64,000 bases of DNA from Yamagishiella unicocca (taxonomy: Eukaryota; Chlorophyta; Chlorophyceae; Chlamydomonadales; Volvocaceae), in the NCBI GenBank assembly GCA_003116995.1, contig BDSL01000005.1:1426001-1490000 (forward strand). The letters run 5' to 3'. Numbering within the stretch: position 1 is the first letter of the stretch; each line of letters starts with the position of its first letter. Positions 48,597 through 59,664 of the stretch are shown piece by piece. Both the position numbers and the translations under genes were made by a program. The notes under the pieces are model-generated. The model did not search any database. It had not been told where the DNA came from and saw nothing but the letters and a program-made list of their open reading frames with translations.

Positions 48597-50797
48597 GGCC
48601 GCGGGATCACGCGGGGCTACGCGGCTTGCCTTCACCCGGCTGGCCTCTGCCCCGCTGCGGCCGCAGCAGGCAGCGCAGTAAAGTATCATATTTCGTGCAT
48701 TTAAAATGGGGGGTGGGTAAAATGAGGGGGGGAGAAGAGCACCATTGAAAGAAGGGCCAAGCAAGGGCTCATGACGCCAACGGTAGACATGGGTGTACTC
48801 CTGGCGAGTTCACCGACCCCGTGGAATCGCCGCCGCAACGGGCCTTGGGTCACACGGAGTGCGTCTGTGATGGCTCGTGTTTCCAAACTCGGTGTATATT
48901 GAACGAAGCCCTTGGTGCGTGTTTTGGGGATGGGGGTGGGAGTACGGTCGGATGTTACTTGGCGGCATGCGTGTACCGTACACACTGTATCGTACACTGT
49001 GTGGCACACACCCCCGCAACGGCATGCTTTCTAGCCTAGGTTGGTTAAACCAGGCCGGCGCAACGTGCAAGGGCGCGGCTTGGTTCCGTGGATGCATTCC
49101 GCGTCTCTCTCACCGTTCCTGCAGCTGCTGACAGGGGGCTGCGCGCCTCATGAAGAACGCAAATAATTTTGACGCGCTGTGCCGCGAGGTTGGTTGCCTT
49201 CCCTGGATATTGTCATATGGTGCAAGCATATACCCCCCTGCGCATGCCCCGCCTCACGCACTACAGTGCAGTACCCTTGTGAGGGCGAACATGCGTGCTC
49301 GCGTTGGACGTGTTTACACGAACACTTCGAACGCCAGACTCCATTGGTCCTCAACCGCCTGGGGAAGAGCTGGAGGACATGCCAGAGGCGGATTTTCCCA
49401 TGTGGTGCTGCGGACTTGGCGCAAATATCCTGGGGTTCTGGGTTTTGGGCGGGGTGATGTGACGTCGTGGAGGTGATGTCCGATGAGGGAGGTAAAAGAG
49501 ACGGGTGGGGGAGCAGGACACGCGGCACATAGGCCTGGATTGAGCCGCCCGCGGCCGATTCGGAACGGATCGGTCTTCAGCAGCTCACCCGGAATGCCGT
49601 CCTCGTTGGACTGACTTCGCCGGCTTGCCATCTCACATCATCACGTCTTGCGAACGGTCATGTTACTTCCCGCATCTTGTCACCTGGATTGTGCGGTGGC
49701 ATGATCTGCATCGCGTTGGGGGCCCTGCTGCTGCTGCTGTTGTCGTTGTTATGAGCAGTCGCTGCGGAAGCGTCACCCGTCCTGTCCCGCCGGCGTTCGT
49801 TGCCGTTTTGTTGCTGCTGCTAGCTGCTTGCTTCGCACCAAAGATGTCGTTGACCGGGACGGCGCGTGCGTGGAGGGCCGAACGTCGTGTGTCCGGGCGA
49901 GACCGAGGCTCCTCTTACTGCTAATGATGGCTTAGTGCGAGGCCCTCGATGTAGCACGTGTGCGTCTTTGGAAGGAGGTCCCCAAGGCCGCCTAGGTTTG
50001 GTCGCCCACCCAACGGAGCAGTCCAGCAGCGGCAAAGCTGCTGCCGAAACGGGGAATTCTTTGAAAGGCGAGGGGTCTGCGCACATGTGCGCTGCGTCTG
50101 AGCATGATTGAGACGCATGTATGGAAATGAATGTGCTGGCCTAAACCCTAAAACCCCTGGCCTAAACCCTAAAACCCCTGGCCTAAACCCTATCCGGATG
50201 GGTTCGGTCCGGAGCTTTACCGGGGAAGTAAATTTGGTCCGTGGGCGGCCGCCCGCGCCGAACATGGTGGGGCCGAATGGCTTCGCGAAGTGCCACCGGC
50301 GTGGTTTTAGGTTCGATGGATTGTCGTCTTGTATGTGTGGTGTGTAAGGCGGAGGGACGCGATTCCCACGTGCGGGGTTGAACCGCCGCTATCGTATGCG
50401 CATTGCTGAGGGCGACTCTGGTTGTCCCTGTTGGGTCTCCAGGGGTCCGTCTGTCGAATGTTTGACCGACTGGCGCCCCGACTCGCGCCCCGGTACTGCG
50501 TGACCTGATGACGATTGCGGCTAGGTCTGTGTGGCGGAGGTAGTTCCCGCCGTCACACGTGCGTCGTACGGGGTCGACGAGGGACGGACGGGCAACGGTT
50601 CGGGGCTCCCGAGCATGACATATCAGTTCATAAACGCCCTGGCGGGCAGCAACCGTACCAACTAATTAACCATTGAAAAAACTGCATATACTGTTTTCGG
50701 CATGTAATAAGTGGGAGTCTGACGTACTTTCCATCTCGAAACACCTGGCCCTGAAACCAGTGCCGTGCGCCCTCCGCCCCACCTAACGCTGCCCCAC
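48597..50797. other. Convergent 3' region of MYB and LRR genes
   Basis: No coding family recognised over 2.2 kb. It holds the telomere-like tandem at 50146-50190 and no close TGTAA for MYB; the minus-strand TGTAA nearest the LRR stop is near 49314-49318. Confidence 0.45.
50146..50190 (+). repeat. Telomere-like 21-bp tandem (CCTAAACCCTAAAACCCCTGG)
   Basis: Two and a half copies of a unit containing cctaaaccctaaaacccc. CCCTAAAA is the Chlamydomonas-type telomere repeat; here it is embedded in intergenic DNA. Confidence 0.85.
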
Positions 50798-53782
50798 CTA
50801 CAGCCGCAGCAGGCTACGCAGCGGGGCCAGCCCCTCCGCCGCCGCGTGCCTCGTCGCCCGGTCCACCCCGCGGCAGCTGCTGATGTCCAGCCGCCGCAGC
50901 CCCCCGCCGCCGCCTCCGCCGCCTCCGCCGCCAGGATCCCCCTCATCATCGGTGTCAGACGACAGGTCGATGACCGCCGCCGCCGGAGCCAGGCGACCGT
51001 GCCCCCGTCGCGGCCCGCCGCCTCCGCGCGCTCCGGAACCCGCGCCGCCCGCGGCTCCTCCACCGTCTCCCGCGGCTCCCCCCGCCCCTCCAACCCCGCG
51101 GCACCGCAGGGCCACCACGCAGCGCACACCCCAGTCCGTGATGCTGGTGCTCGATACGTCCAGGGAGGTCAGGGCCGTGAAGCCGTGCGCCACGTGCACC
51201 AGGCCGGTGTCGGTAACGTGCGTGCTCTCGCTCACATCCACCACCTGGGGGGTAAAACCACAGGGCCAACCAAAACCCAGAGGACCGTTAGCTGCTACCC
51301 GTACCAATTATCGTGCTCTCAAGAGCGGCATCCAGCGGCTATCCGCACCACAGCGAAGCCTTCCCCCTTCCCAGCTGCCCGGTGTGGCTGGTAGGTGCCC
51401 TGCCACCCGCCCTGCCACCCGCCCTGCCACCCGCCCTGCCACCCGCCCTGCCACCCGCCCTGCCACCTCACCTGCAGCGTCCCGCCGCATAGCTCCGCCA
51501 GCGTGTGCAGCCCGGCGTCAGAAGCTAGGAGGGACCTGCTCGCCCGCAGCACCCGCAGCGGCCCCGGCAAGGACCTCGGCAGCTCCCCCCCGTGCAAACT
51601 CTGGCGCATATGGCCACGCATTTTGTCCCAGCCCGCGGGCCTGGGCCCCACAGCGGCCACCGCCGCCGCAGCCGCCGGTAGTAGCCACTCCACTTCGTTT
51701 GCGTCGCTGTCGCTGTCGCTGCCATCGCTGAGCTCGACCCTCGTCCTCAGGAACTGAAGCTGTAGGGCATCAAAATGGCTCATAGCACCTGCGGTTGAGG
51801 TTGGGAGCAGAGAGCAGCGGGGGGTGGCGAGGAAACCCGTGCACACGACGTAGGAGCAGGAGGGAGGGAGGGAGGGGGGGGGGCATCGAAGGGTCAATTC
51901 GTCGAGGGGCGAGGGGAAGGCCATGCGAAGTCGTGTCAGGTAGTCGCCGATGCCTTCCCCTCCAGTCCCGGTGGCTCAGAGAACCCCCTTGTGGAAACTA
52001 TTGGGGCTGAGGAATACGACCTGCGGGCCACCGTAAGGCCCGGGATTCGCTACACACAGGCTACGCAGCCTAGCTGGCCACCGCATCAATGCAGCACGCT
52101 TCGGCTCCTGGCTCCTCCCCCACCGTTTTTCTAACTATCGCGCACTCGATTCTTTTCCTCCAATTCACCCACCGCCGGAGAGCCAATTTTTGCGGCCATC
52201 ACCCCAAGTCCAGTCGCCTGCGCGCGCGTCCCGATGTCCGACGGCTATGCACCAGCTACACTTCCCACGTCGAGTTACCGGTTCTTTTATGTAACCCCAC
52301 TGGTTTTGTCTCTCCATCTGCCGGCCCCCCCCCCACCGACGCACCGGATACGTCCAGCGTGTGCAGCAGCTTCGAGTGGCCCACCACTCGCCGCAGCAGG
52401 TCCGTCATGCTGCCGTCGCGCGTGAAGGGCGCGGAGTTCACGGCTCCGGTGGCACGAGACAGCCCCAGCTGGAGGCAATGAGGGGGGCGGGGTTGCGCGT
52501 GAGGGGTTGTCCAGGAAATCCGTGTACGAAAGAAAAAACCGTTTAGAACAGCCGTTTGCGCGCAAGGGAGGGAGGTGGCATACGGACTGGTTACGCGACA
52601 GGGGTATAATAGCTGGCGCATTGTCGGGAAGGGGAGGAGGGAGGGGACAGCGAAGATTGGGGCCGTGATTAGCGGCGCGAGGGAAGGTTAGGGAAGAGCC
52701 CTCCGATGGCCGGAAATTGAGCAAGGCCGGAAGTGACCAACGACTCATCGGCGGGTTCATCGAGCAGGGCATTGGCGACGCCCGCAGCTAGCTAGCTAGT
52801 AGCTGGTGTCAAGGGCGGCGATATGGTGGCAAACCAGCGCCGCCACGTACGGGACGGCACGCGGCGTTTCGTTCACTTGACGTTCGTTGGTTCGCTTGAC
52901 TGCGTCTGTCTGTCTTCCTTCGCGCCTGCACTTTACTTCGCAGCACACGCAGCCGCACACAGCGCCGCAGCGGCCTTCCTGAGTGCCACCGCCGCAGGGG
53001 CGCCACCCGACGGAGCGCACCTCGCAAATCCGCAGCTCGGGGAACCCAGGTCCCGGCTGCGGCGGCTGCGGCGTAAGTGCCAGGCCTGCAGCAGCGAAAG
53101 GCGGGCAGGATCGCAGGGGCAACGGGATTGCCGAGGTATTAAACGGTAGCTTGGGCGCGGTGCTTAGGCCGCTCGGAATTCGGGACATGCACTGAGATGG
53201 GCGGCTTGCTGCTGTCGTACGCTCACTTTGCGATGACTCATCTACGCTCACTTTGCGGTGATGCATCATCGCAACCGGGCCGCAACCCTCCCCCGCAGAC
53301 CGCCGCCGCCTCCCAAATGACGAAACTACCGTACATCGTACGACCGCGGGATCTTCGCACCCACGCAGGTTCCCAGATTTCAATCCGCCTTCGGCCACCT
53401 GGACGTCGGTGGTGCCTCACACGCACATCCACACGCACGGCTTTAGGTTTCTGGTCGTTTCTTCGGCCAACGTCGCTGGGAGGGGAGGGGACGGGACTCC
53501 GTTTCCGCGTATTTATTTATTGTTTAAAAACAAACACAGCCACGTGCATCCACGTTCCAGACACGCACCGGTTTGGTAGGCGGCGGAGCCTGCAGCATCC
53601 AGCCTCAGGATGCGCAGATTAGGCGCCGCCGCCTGCAGCTTCTCAACTGCCAGGAACGGCACCACTGTCGAGTCAGCACCGCTGCCCGTCAGATCCAGCT
53701 CCGTCAGGTGGACGAGCAGCGGTACGGTACGGTGGGCACCGGGCGCGGCGCGTGGCGTCACGTCGGGGGCGAGGGCCTTGAA
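50798..53782 (-). CDS. Leucine-rich-repeat protein, C-terminal exon block (probably the 3' part of the F-box/LRR gene)
   Basis: Exons (5' to 3') 53782-53569, 53085-53021, 52468-52345, 51788-51472 and 51244-50798 keep phase and end at a stop at 50798. Repeats of the cysteine-containing/AMN1 LRR kind are visible: HLTELDLTGSGADSTVVPFL, AAPNLRILRLDAAG, LPRSLPGPLRVLRASRSLL, FTALTSLDVSSTSITDWGVR and GLRRLDISSCRGVDRATRHA. Between repeats lie acidic, Ser-rich and Gly-rich insertions (VELSDGSDSDSDANEVEW; IDLSSDTDDEGDP). No convincing start codon precedes 53782. Its phase-0 start matches the phase-0 end of the exon at 56651-56924, so I think this is the 3' half of the F-box/LRR gene, with the bZIP gene inside the intervening intron. 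The alternative is a separate LRR gene starting in the frame reaching up to about 54001. LRR proteins of this kind bind substrates for ubiquitin ligases. Confidence 0.72.
51397..51467. repeat. 12-bp tandem repeat x6 in LRR intron
   Basis: Six copies of ccctgccacccg in the intron 51245-51471, abutting the donor site of the upstream exon. Not coding. Confidence 0.93.
52480..52560 (+). repeat. Intronic repeat family (~100 bp), copy A
   Basis: Segment around ccgtgtacgaaagaaaaaac, then cgtttagaacagccgttt, just upstream of the LRR exon 52345-52468. It matches copies at 56930-57025 (same orientation) and 57725-57830 (inverted). Confidence 0.8.
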
Positions 53783-54414
53783 CTGCGCGGCGGTTGGTGT
53801 AACGGTACGGGAGGGGAGGGGGAGGGGAGGTGGCGAGAAGACCCGGTTTCTCGAAGTGGGAATTGGAGTGGCGGACACGTAGTTGCGTGCGCCGGAGTCA
53901 GTGGTGTTTGCTGTGGGGGATGACGTGGACGTGTTGCGATTGCGGCGGTGCAGTTGACGACCGTTGGACCTCGCTCGCTGCCGTGTCACTTTCGCGGTCA
54001 CGGCTTTCGCGGTAATGCGTTCTGCGGCAATGGCTTTCGGAGATGCTGGACATCTGTACCTTTCGAGACCGCTGGGCCGACGCTTCGCGTGACTGGTCTG
54101 CCCCAGGTGTCATCGGACTGCGTCCGAGCGCGAAGTGCGTGGGTCACTAAGTTTGACGTGTCATCATCAGACGGGTGACGCTATGAGGCGATTCCTCATC
54201 GACGACACATCGCAAGCTCTGCAGTTGACACAGCTTTATGTTCTGTGAGAACTTGCGTCACGAGCCTGCTGCGGGCGGCGAAGACACAAAGCGGCCCGCA
54301 CTCCGCAACGATCAGTCCCACTGCAAGCTCGAAGCTTTGGCTCTAGTGAGCATCGCGGGCAGCATCTGAGCGCTCCTGGAAACGACGGGAAGGGACCCGG
54401 CGGGGCTAGGCTTT

Positions 54415-55529
54415 ATGAAACTCAATCGCGCTGCCACCGCAAGCATGACCGATGAAGGCGCGCCAACGCGAGGCGCCTCGGCAACAACCACCGCCGCGGC
54501 AGAAGCGCTCGCAGCAGCCGCTGCCGCAGCCGCTGCAACAACAACTGCGGAGACGGATTTCATCACCGGCAGCGGAGCTGGTACCGGCACCGGCGGCCAG
54601 AGTCGTTTCCTGGACGTGCGGCGCGAGAAGAACCGCCTGGCTGCCAAGCGCTGCCGAGATCGGAAGCAAGCGCATGTGATGGCTCTGGAAGACGAGCTAT
54701 TGAAGCAGCAGAGGACCAACGAAGCGCTCGCCCGGCACGTTGTAACGCTGGTGGGGCTCTATCAGCAGGTAAGTGGGGCTTTGCCTGGGCACTGCACCGC
54801 AGCAAGCACGGACTGTGGCCCGGACGCGCGACCAGCAGCTGGGTTCGATTTTGTGCAATAATAGCGCTGTCAGCACAGGATTTGTGGCCGCAGCATCCGG
54901 CGTGAGTGCGCAGCATGCCGGGAAGCCGCGATGACAGTGGGGGGGCACCGCTTTTTTGCTAACGAACGCACGTAACATTATGGTGACCCGGCCCGCTGTG
55001 TAGAAATGCGCGATGACCCTTATTTGGAATATGCAATACCTCCAATTTGCTGTGTCTGCTTAAGAGATTGGGAGACGCCTGCTCAGTGGTCACGCGCCTT
55101 TCCGTCCAAAGAGCGCTGCCTGCGTGACCGTTCCCTGCAACCCTGCCGCCCTCTGACGTCGATTCGTATCAGGAGCACAGGCAAAAGGCCATTGTGCGCA
55201 CGATGTTCCACTCCCTAGCGGTGGCAGCTTCAAACGGGGCAGAGGCGCTAGCTGCGGCCGCGGCCGACGGCCAAATGCCGCTGCCCGCCCAGGTGCCGCT
55301 CCTGCTAGCCGACGGGCGCAAGTCGCTTGCTGACGTGGTGTCGGATATCGAGAGGGGCCTTATCCGAGATGAGGAGGGTGTGGACGAATATGCTCGGGAG
55401 CTGCAGGCGCTGCAGCTGGTGGTTTTGCCTGTCGGACAGTGTCAGGATCGGAACCAGGATCCGGATTCCGACATGCTGCACCACCAGGAGCTGGCGGCGA
55501 CGGCAGGGTTTGAGCAGAAAGTCCACTGA
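54415..55529 (+). CDS. bZIP transcription factor (nested on the opposite strand in the LRR gene's gap)
   Basis: Two exons, 54415-54768 and 55173-55529, phase 0, 236 residues. The basic region (about residues 69-86) RREKNRLAAKRCRDRK carries the invariant Asn-x7-Arg of bZIP proteins, followed by a leucine zipper from LEDELLKQQRTNEALARHV to residue 118 and continuing into EHRQKAIVRTMF after the intron. The N-terminus is Ala/Thr-rich with an Ala run; a second in-frame ATG at 54445 is possible. The C-terminus (DGRKSLADVVSDIERGLIRD) is of unknown function. A TGTAA at 55585-55589 follows the stop by under 60 bases. It binds DNA as a dimer, presumably ACGT or TRE-like sites; no target can be read from the sequence. 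Confidence 0.92.
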
Positions 55530-56650
55530 GGTAGTTGCAAGTTGCAAGTTACGGCCATGAACGGCTCCAGCATTACCGTACTTGTGTAATGAGAGGCGGG
55601 GGTAGGGCTTCGTGGCGGTGATGGTCGTTTGGTGGTTGGTGGCCGGGCCGCTGGTTTAGTGGCCGGCTAGCGCGTGGGGTGGTACTGGTGGTTGGTGCGA
55701 CTAACGAATTAACGGTGGCTTGGAACTCGGCAACGGCAGGGTGTGTTTTCTGGGCGAGACACCTCGCTTTATGCCGTTAGGTCGCATACACATGTACGAA
55801 CGTGAGCGTTACTTCCTTTCCTAACCCATGCACGAAACCATAATGTTTCGGTTCTCAAGTTACGGTGTTTGTACTGACTAAGGCGGTTTGGGGTATGGGA
55901 TTTGGGGGGAGGAGGCGGCAAGGCGGAACACGATTGCCTCCAGGGCGCGGCACCCGGCGTGGCAGCCGAGGATGCACACCGTGCAGATAAACAACGGCGA
56001 TAACGTCTTCGTTGGGATTTCGGGCCGACGCACGCATGCGGCGCAAGGCGCCTGGCTGAGACGACTATACGACACGCCTACCAGCTAGAGTCTGGGCCGC
56101 GGGCTTCGCTCGGTTGTGACCTTCTGAGGTGTAGGTAGACAGAAGAACGAGGGACCTGACCGGGTCCTTGTAAGAACTTCACCCTCCAGGCTACGGTTTT
56201 CGACAGCAAATGGGAGTCGCCGGTTTGAGGACGTGCCTTCTTTGTCACGCCTGGCGGCGCTGCTGAACCCCACCTTCGGACCTCCTCACCCCCCACCCGA
56301 GGGCAAAGTGCACATCCGGCCGCTCCAGCAGCATGCCCATGTAGCGGCCTTAGTAATGATGCCGCAGGCCGAGGCAGGAGATGCCGCAGGCCCAGGCAGC
56401 AGATGCTGCGCTTTTTGAGATGGCGGCAATGCCCGCGTGCCGCGACAGCCCTTCAAGCCGCTGCCGGACACTCGTGGTCGCAACCCCTGACTCTCAGACC
56501 CACGGATACCTGATACGGTAGCCGTCCTTGCGCGCCAGCCCGATGCAGCGCCAGACAGCACAGCTCTTCCCACCCCCCGCTCCCTTTGCTAAAGCACTAG
56601 GTGCCCCGTTTGGTAGTTCGCTCCACGTATCAGCCACCCCACATGCTCAC
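55530..56650. other. bZIP 3' end and LRR intron; possible unassigned exon remnants
   Basis: No complete gene. On the minus strand, 56588-56510 has acceptor and donor sites and a frame with GAGGGKS, but its phase does not fit the LRR exons on either side. A Cys-rich minus frame occurs at 55878-56075. Neither is supported well enough to call. Confidence 0.35.
55585..55589 (+). terminator. TGTAA poly(A) signal, bZIP gene
   Basis: TGTAA 56 bases after the bZIP stop codon, the only one close by on this strand. Confidence 0.6.
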
Positions 56651-59600
56651 CGCCACTGGTCCCAGCATCGGACACCCGCGTGCTCGGAGTACCCGTAGCT
56701 GGCACGGTAGCTCGCATCCCCCGCCTGCCGCTGCGCCCCTGCTGCCTCCTGCTCCGCCTGCCCCTGCTGCCGCCGCCTCGCCCTGCTGCTGCTGCTGCTC
56801 CTGGACCAGCCGCGGCGCCAGCGCGAGCTTGATGACGGCGCCCACCATCCCCCCCCTGCAGTGACTGAGGTCCAACAGCCGAAGCCGGGGCAGTGACGAC
56901 AGCACTGCCGCCATGGGATCCAACCTGGGGCCGGGGCCGGGGCCCGGGCGTGAGGGAGCGTTTCGAGGAAGACCCGTGGATGCGAGAAAACCCGTTCAGA
57001 ACAGACGTTTTGAGATGCATGCTGAAGAACTGGGGCGGGAGGGGGGGGGGGTGCGGGAATAGGGTGGGCTAGGGCAGGTGACCGCGAGGCCTCGGGGATG
57101 ACGAGGTGTTAGCGATCAGGGTTGCGAGGGTGTGGGCTGGGCGCGGGTGTGGGCCAGCTGGGGCAGGGAGGTCGGGGGAGGAGGGGTCGGCGTCCGCTGC
57201 TGCAACCCATGGCGTCCACTGCATCGCACCCAGCACCCGCCCCACGGCTGCCGCCGCCACTCACTTGATGAGCGAGTCGCATTGGTTCAGCTCGAGGGCG
57301 GTGAGCGAGGGGCAGCTGCGGGCCAGCTCCATAAGGCCCTCGGGGGTCAGCCCCTGGGGGTTGCTCAGACGCAGCGTGTGGACCTGCCAGGTGGGGGAGA
57401 TGGATGGGATCGGGGATCTCGGGCCCACAAAACATGGGATCAGGGGGTTGCGGACTCGACGCGAACACAGTAGCCCCTTCACCGCCCTTGGTTTGTCGGC
57501 CGTGGATTCGCGGATTCTCTTATAAAACCCTCCCGGGTAGTTCCCCTCCCCCGCGGGTTTCCGCTCATACCCCCGTACGGTCTCCCCGGTGTGCCGTGCC
57601 GCCAACGTGAACGCCTGCTTGCGTCCTTCCTTCATGGCGTGTCTGACGCAGGACGCAGGAGGTTCTCCGCACCCTGGTGGATTCGCGGATCCTCTTTTCA
57701 AAACCCCCACCCTCATGCACCACTTCCCCCACCAAGTTCTCCAGCATGCATCTCCAAACGGCTGTCCTCAACTGTTTTTCCTTTCGTACACGGGGTAGTT
57801 ATCCTTGCAACCCCCTCGCGCGCAGAACCACTTCGCACGTGCACACGGCACAACCCGGGTCAAGCGACGCATGGTTATGCAAGGTCATGCCTTCTCGTAA
57901 ACAAGCGCCGCTTGGGATTCACTCCGCCCTTCCGCCTTCGCTGCCACCATCTGCTTCGCCACCACCACCCGGGCACCCTCACCTCACCTGAAGCCACCGC
58001 CGAGACCTCACCCCGTGTTGAACCACCGCATCGGTGAAGCGAACCGACGGCCGACACCGCACATCCAGGCAGCTCCACAGCCCAGGCTCGCCGGGGCTGC
58101 CCCTGCCTCCCACCGAGTCCGCTGCCCCCGCCTGCGGAGCGCCTGTGGAGGTGCCGGCGCCACCGCCAGCTGGCAACCCCGCGGCCACTCCAGTCAGCGC
58201 CGGTGCCTCCGCCGCGGCCTGGAGGCCAGCTACTGCCGCCGCGGAATCGAATGACTCAATGGCCGCTGCCTCCAGATCCTTACACACGGCCCGCCAGTGG
58301 CGACATACACATGGGGCTGGGGGATTCCGTACCCACGGCAGTAGCAACAGCGCCGGCGGCAGCAGCAGCAGCAGCAGAGCGCCAACAGCAGTGAGGGTAA
58401 TCCGGAGCGGCGGAGGAGGGGGGGAATTAGGGAGGGGGGCTACGTATTGGGGGAAGGGTTGCATGCGGGCTGGGTCGAGGTGACGAGAAGCGGAGGGCGG
58501 AGGGGCTGGGCGGCCAGTCATCCCCCGCCCTGAGCCCGGCCACCGGCCACCGCAGCAACGACGCAGGCGCGCACACGTCAGCCAACTGCCACTGTACGGC
58601 ACCTCGGGACCAGTCCCTCTTACCTGCTAGCGCGGCGAGCCAGTACGACATGTAAGGTAACCAAATTTAATCAGCCCCTTACCTGCCCCAGCCGTCGGCA
58701 GCGCCGACGCCGCGCAGGCGCGCCGGAGCACCTCCGCCAGCAGCGCCGCCGTCAGCCCGCCCCAGTCCCTGGCCGCCGCCGCCGTCGCCGTCGAGCCGCC
58801 GGCACCCGCCGCTGCCTCGTCACCCGCCCTGGCCGGCGTCTGGGTTGCGCCTCGTCTGCGCCCCTCCCCGCGAGCGTTCGTGGCCTGCTGCTTGGGCTGC
58901 TGTGAGGGCTGTTGATTTGGCTGCTGGCGGGTGCTCGTGCGCGGGCGCTTAGCGTCCTTTGGCTGGTTGGATTGCGGTGTGGGATTACGGTGCAGGGTTT
59001 TTGTGCAGGGTTATGGTGCCGTCAGTGAGCTGGTAGAGGCGATGGCAGCGGGTTCGGGGGATCGCACACGCTGTGCGGTACCTGAGGTGCTGCAGAGGAG
59101 ACTCCAGGGAGGGAATCGTGGACAGGTGGGAGACGTACGTTGGGTGCATCTGCCGGCTGGCGTGCAGGGCGTCAGCGGGCGGCCGTGTGCTTCACAAACG
59201 CACGGGGCCCGAGGGGGAGAGAGGTGCATGCGTACGCAGCTCAACCCACATGATCCGCCGATGTGCCGTTGTCAACATGAGGCGCTCTCCGCCTGTTCAG
59301 GTGGGAAAGGGGTGGGGGGTGCTGACCCTTCGATTGACCGGCCGGCAACGTTGCACGGCCGACGCCCAAAACGCTTAATGTCTTGAACTCAAAACAAGCC
59401 TAGCCAGATGTCTTCACGAATCTACCTGTTGGCCAGCGGCTCGTCCAGATGCTCATCGTCATCGCCCGGTCTTGCAGCCGACGTGGCGTCGCGATTTCGT
59501 CGTGCAGATGCGGCCCTTGCACTAGTTGGGCGCGCCTTAGTTAACGGCTTCTCAACTGGAGTCCAGTCTTCATCCTCCTCGCTATCGTAAACGGGATGTC

Positions 59601-59664
59601 CGAGTAACCCCAACGCGCGGCCCTTGCGGCTGTTTCCCTTCGCTGGCTGCTTCTTTGGAGCCAT
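56651..59664 (-). CDS. F-box and leucine-rich-repeat protein, N-terminal exon block
   Basis: F-box proteins link targets to SKP1-cullin ubiquitin ligases. Exons (5' to 3'): 59664-59426, an exon ending 58683, 58316-58012, 57383-57265, 56924-56651. The start MAPKKQPAKGNSRKGRALGL is basic and followed by an acidic YDSEEDEDW. The second exon is Gln/Arg-rich then gives WGGLTAALLAEVLRRACAAS, joining PCVCRHWRAVCKDLE in the third exon; together these fit the F-box pattern of LPxxLLxxIL followed by VCxxWRxL. LRRs follow: VHTLRLSNPQGLTPEGLMEL, CPSLTALELNQCDSL, LPRLRLLDLSHCRGGMVGAV and LPCQLRVLRARGCPMLGPVA. The acceptor of the second exon (near 58935-58970) is unresolved. The last exon ends in phase 0 at a GTGAGC donor, in agreement with the LRR exon starting at 53782, so the gene probably continues there. 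If the donor is not used, a stop follows within seven codons. Confidence 0.74.
56930..57025 (+). repeat. Intronic repeat family (~100 bp), copy B
   Basis: Contains acccgtggatgcgagaaaac, then cgttcagaacagacgttttg and agatgcatgctgaagaactg; the same order of blocks as copy A and, inverted, copy C. Confidence 0.8.
57490..57535 (+). repeat. Dispersed intronic repeat, second copy of the 46517 sequence
   Basis: tcggccgtggattcgcggat and the following bases match 46517-46560. A third shorter copy (ggattcgcggatcctctttt) lies near 57678-57710. Confidence 0.8.
57725..57830 (-). repeat. Intronic repeat family (~100 bp), copy C (inverted)
   Basis: Read on the minus strand this gives cccgtgtacgaaaggaaaaa, then gccgtttggagatgcatgct, matching copies A and B in block order. 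Confidence 0.8.

Noticed and set aside
55878..56075. Minus-strand Cys-rich frame (CAAC...CTVCILGCHAGC) resembling a PHD or DC1 zinc finger
   Set aside because: Only part of a finger, no clear splice sites or partner exons, and it lies within a probable LRR intron.
56286..56345. Minus-strand peptide YMGMLLERPDVHFALG, reminiscent of the DUF547 signature
   Set aside because: The required following CGxxSxP residues are absent and no neighbouring exon supports it.
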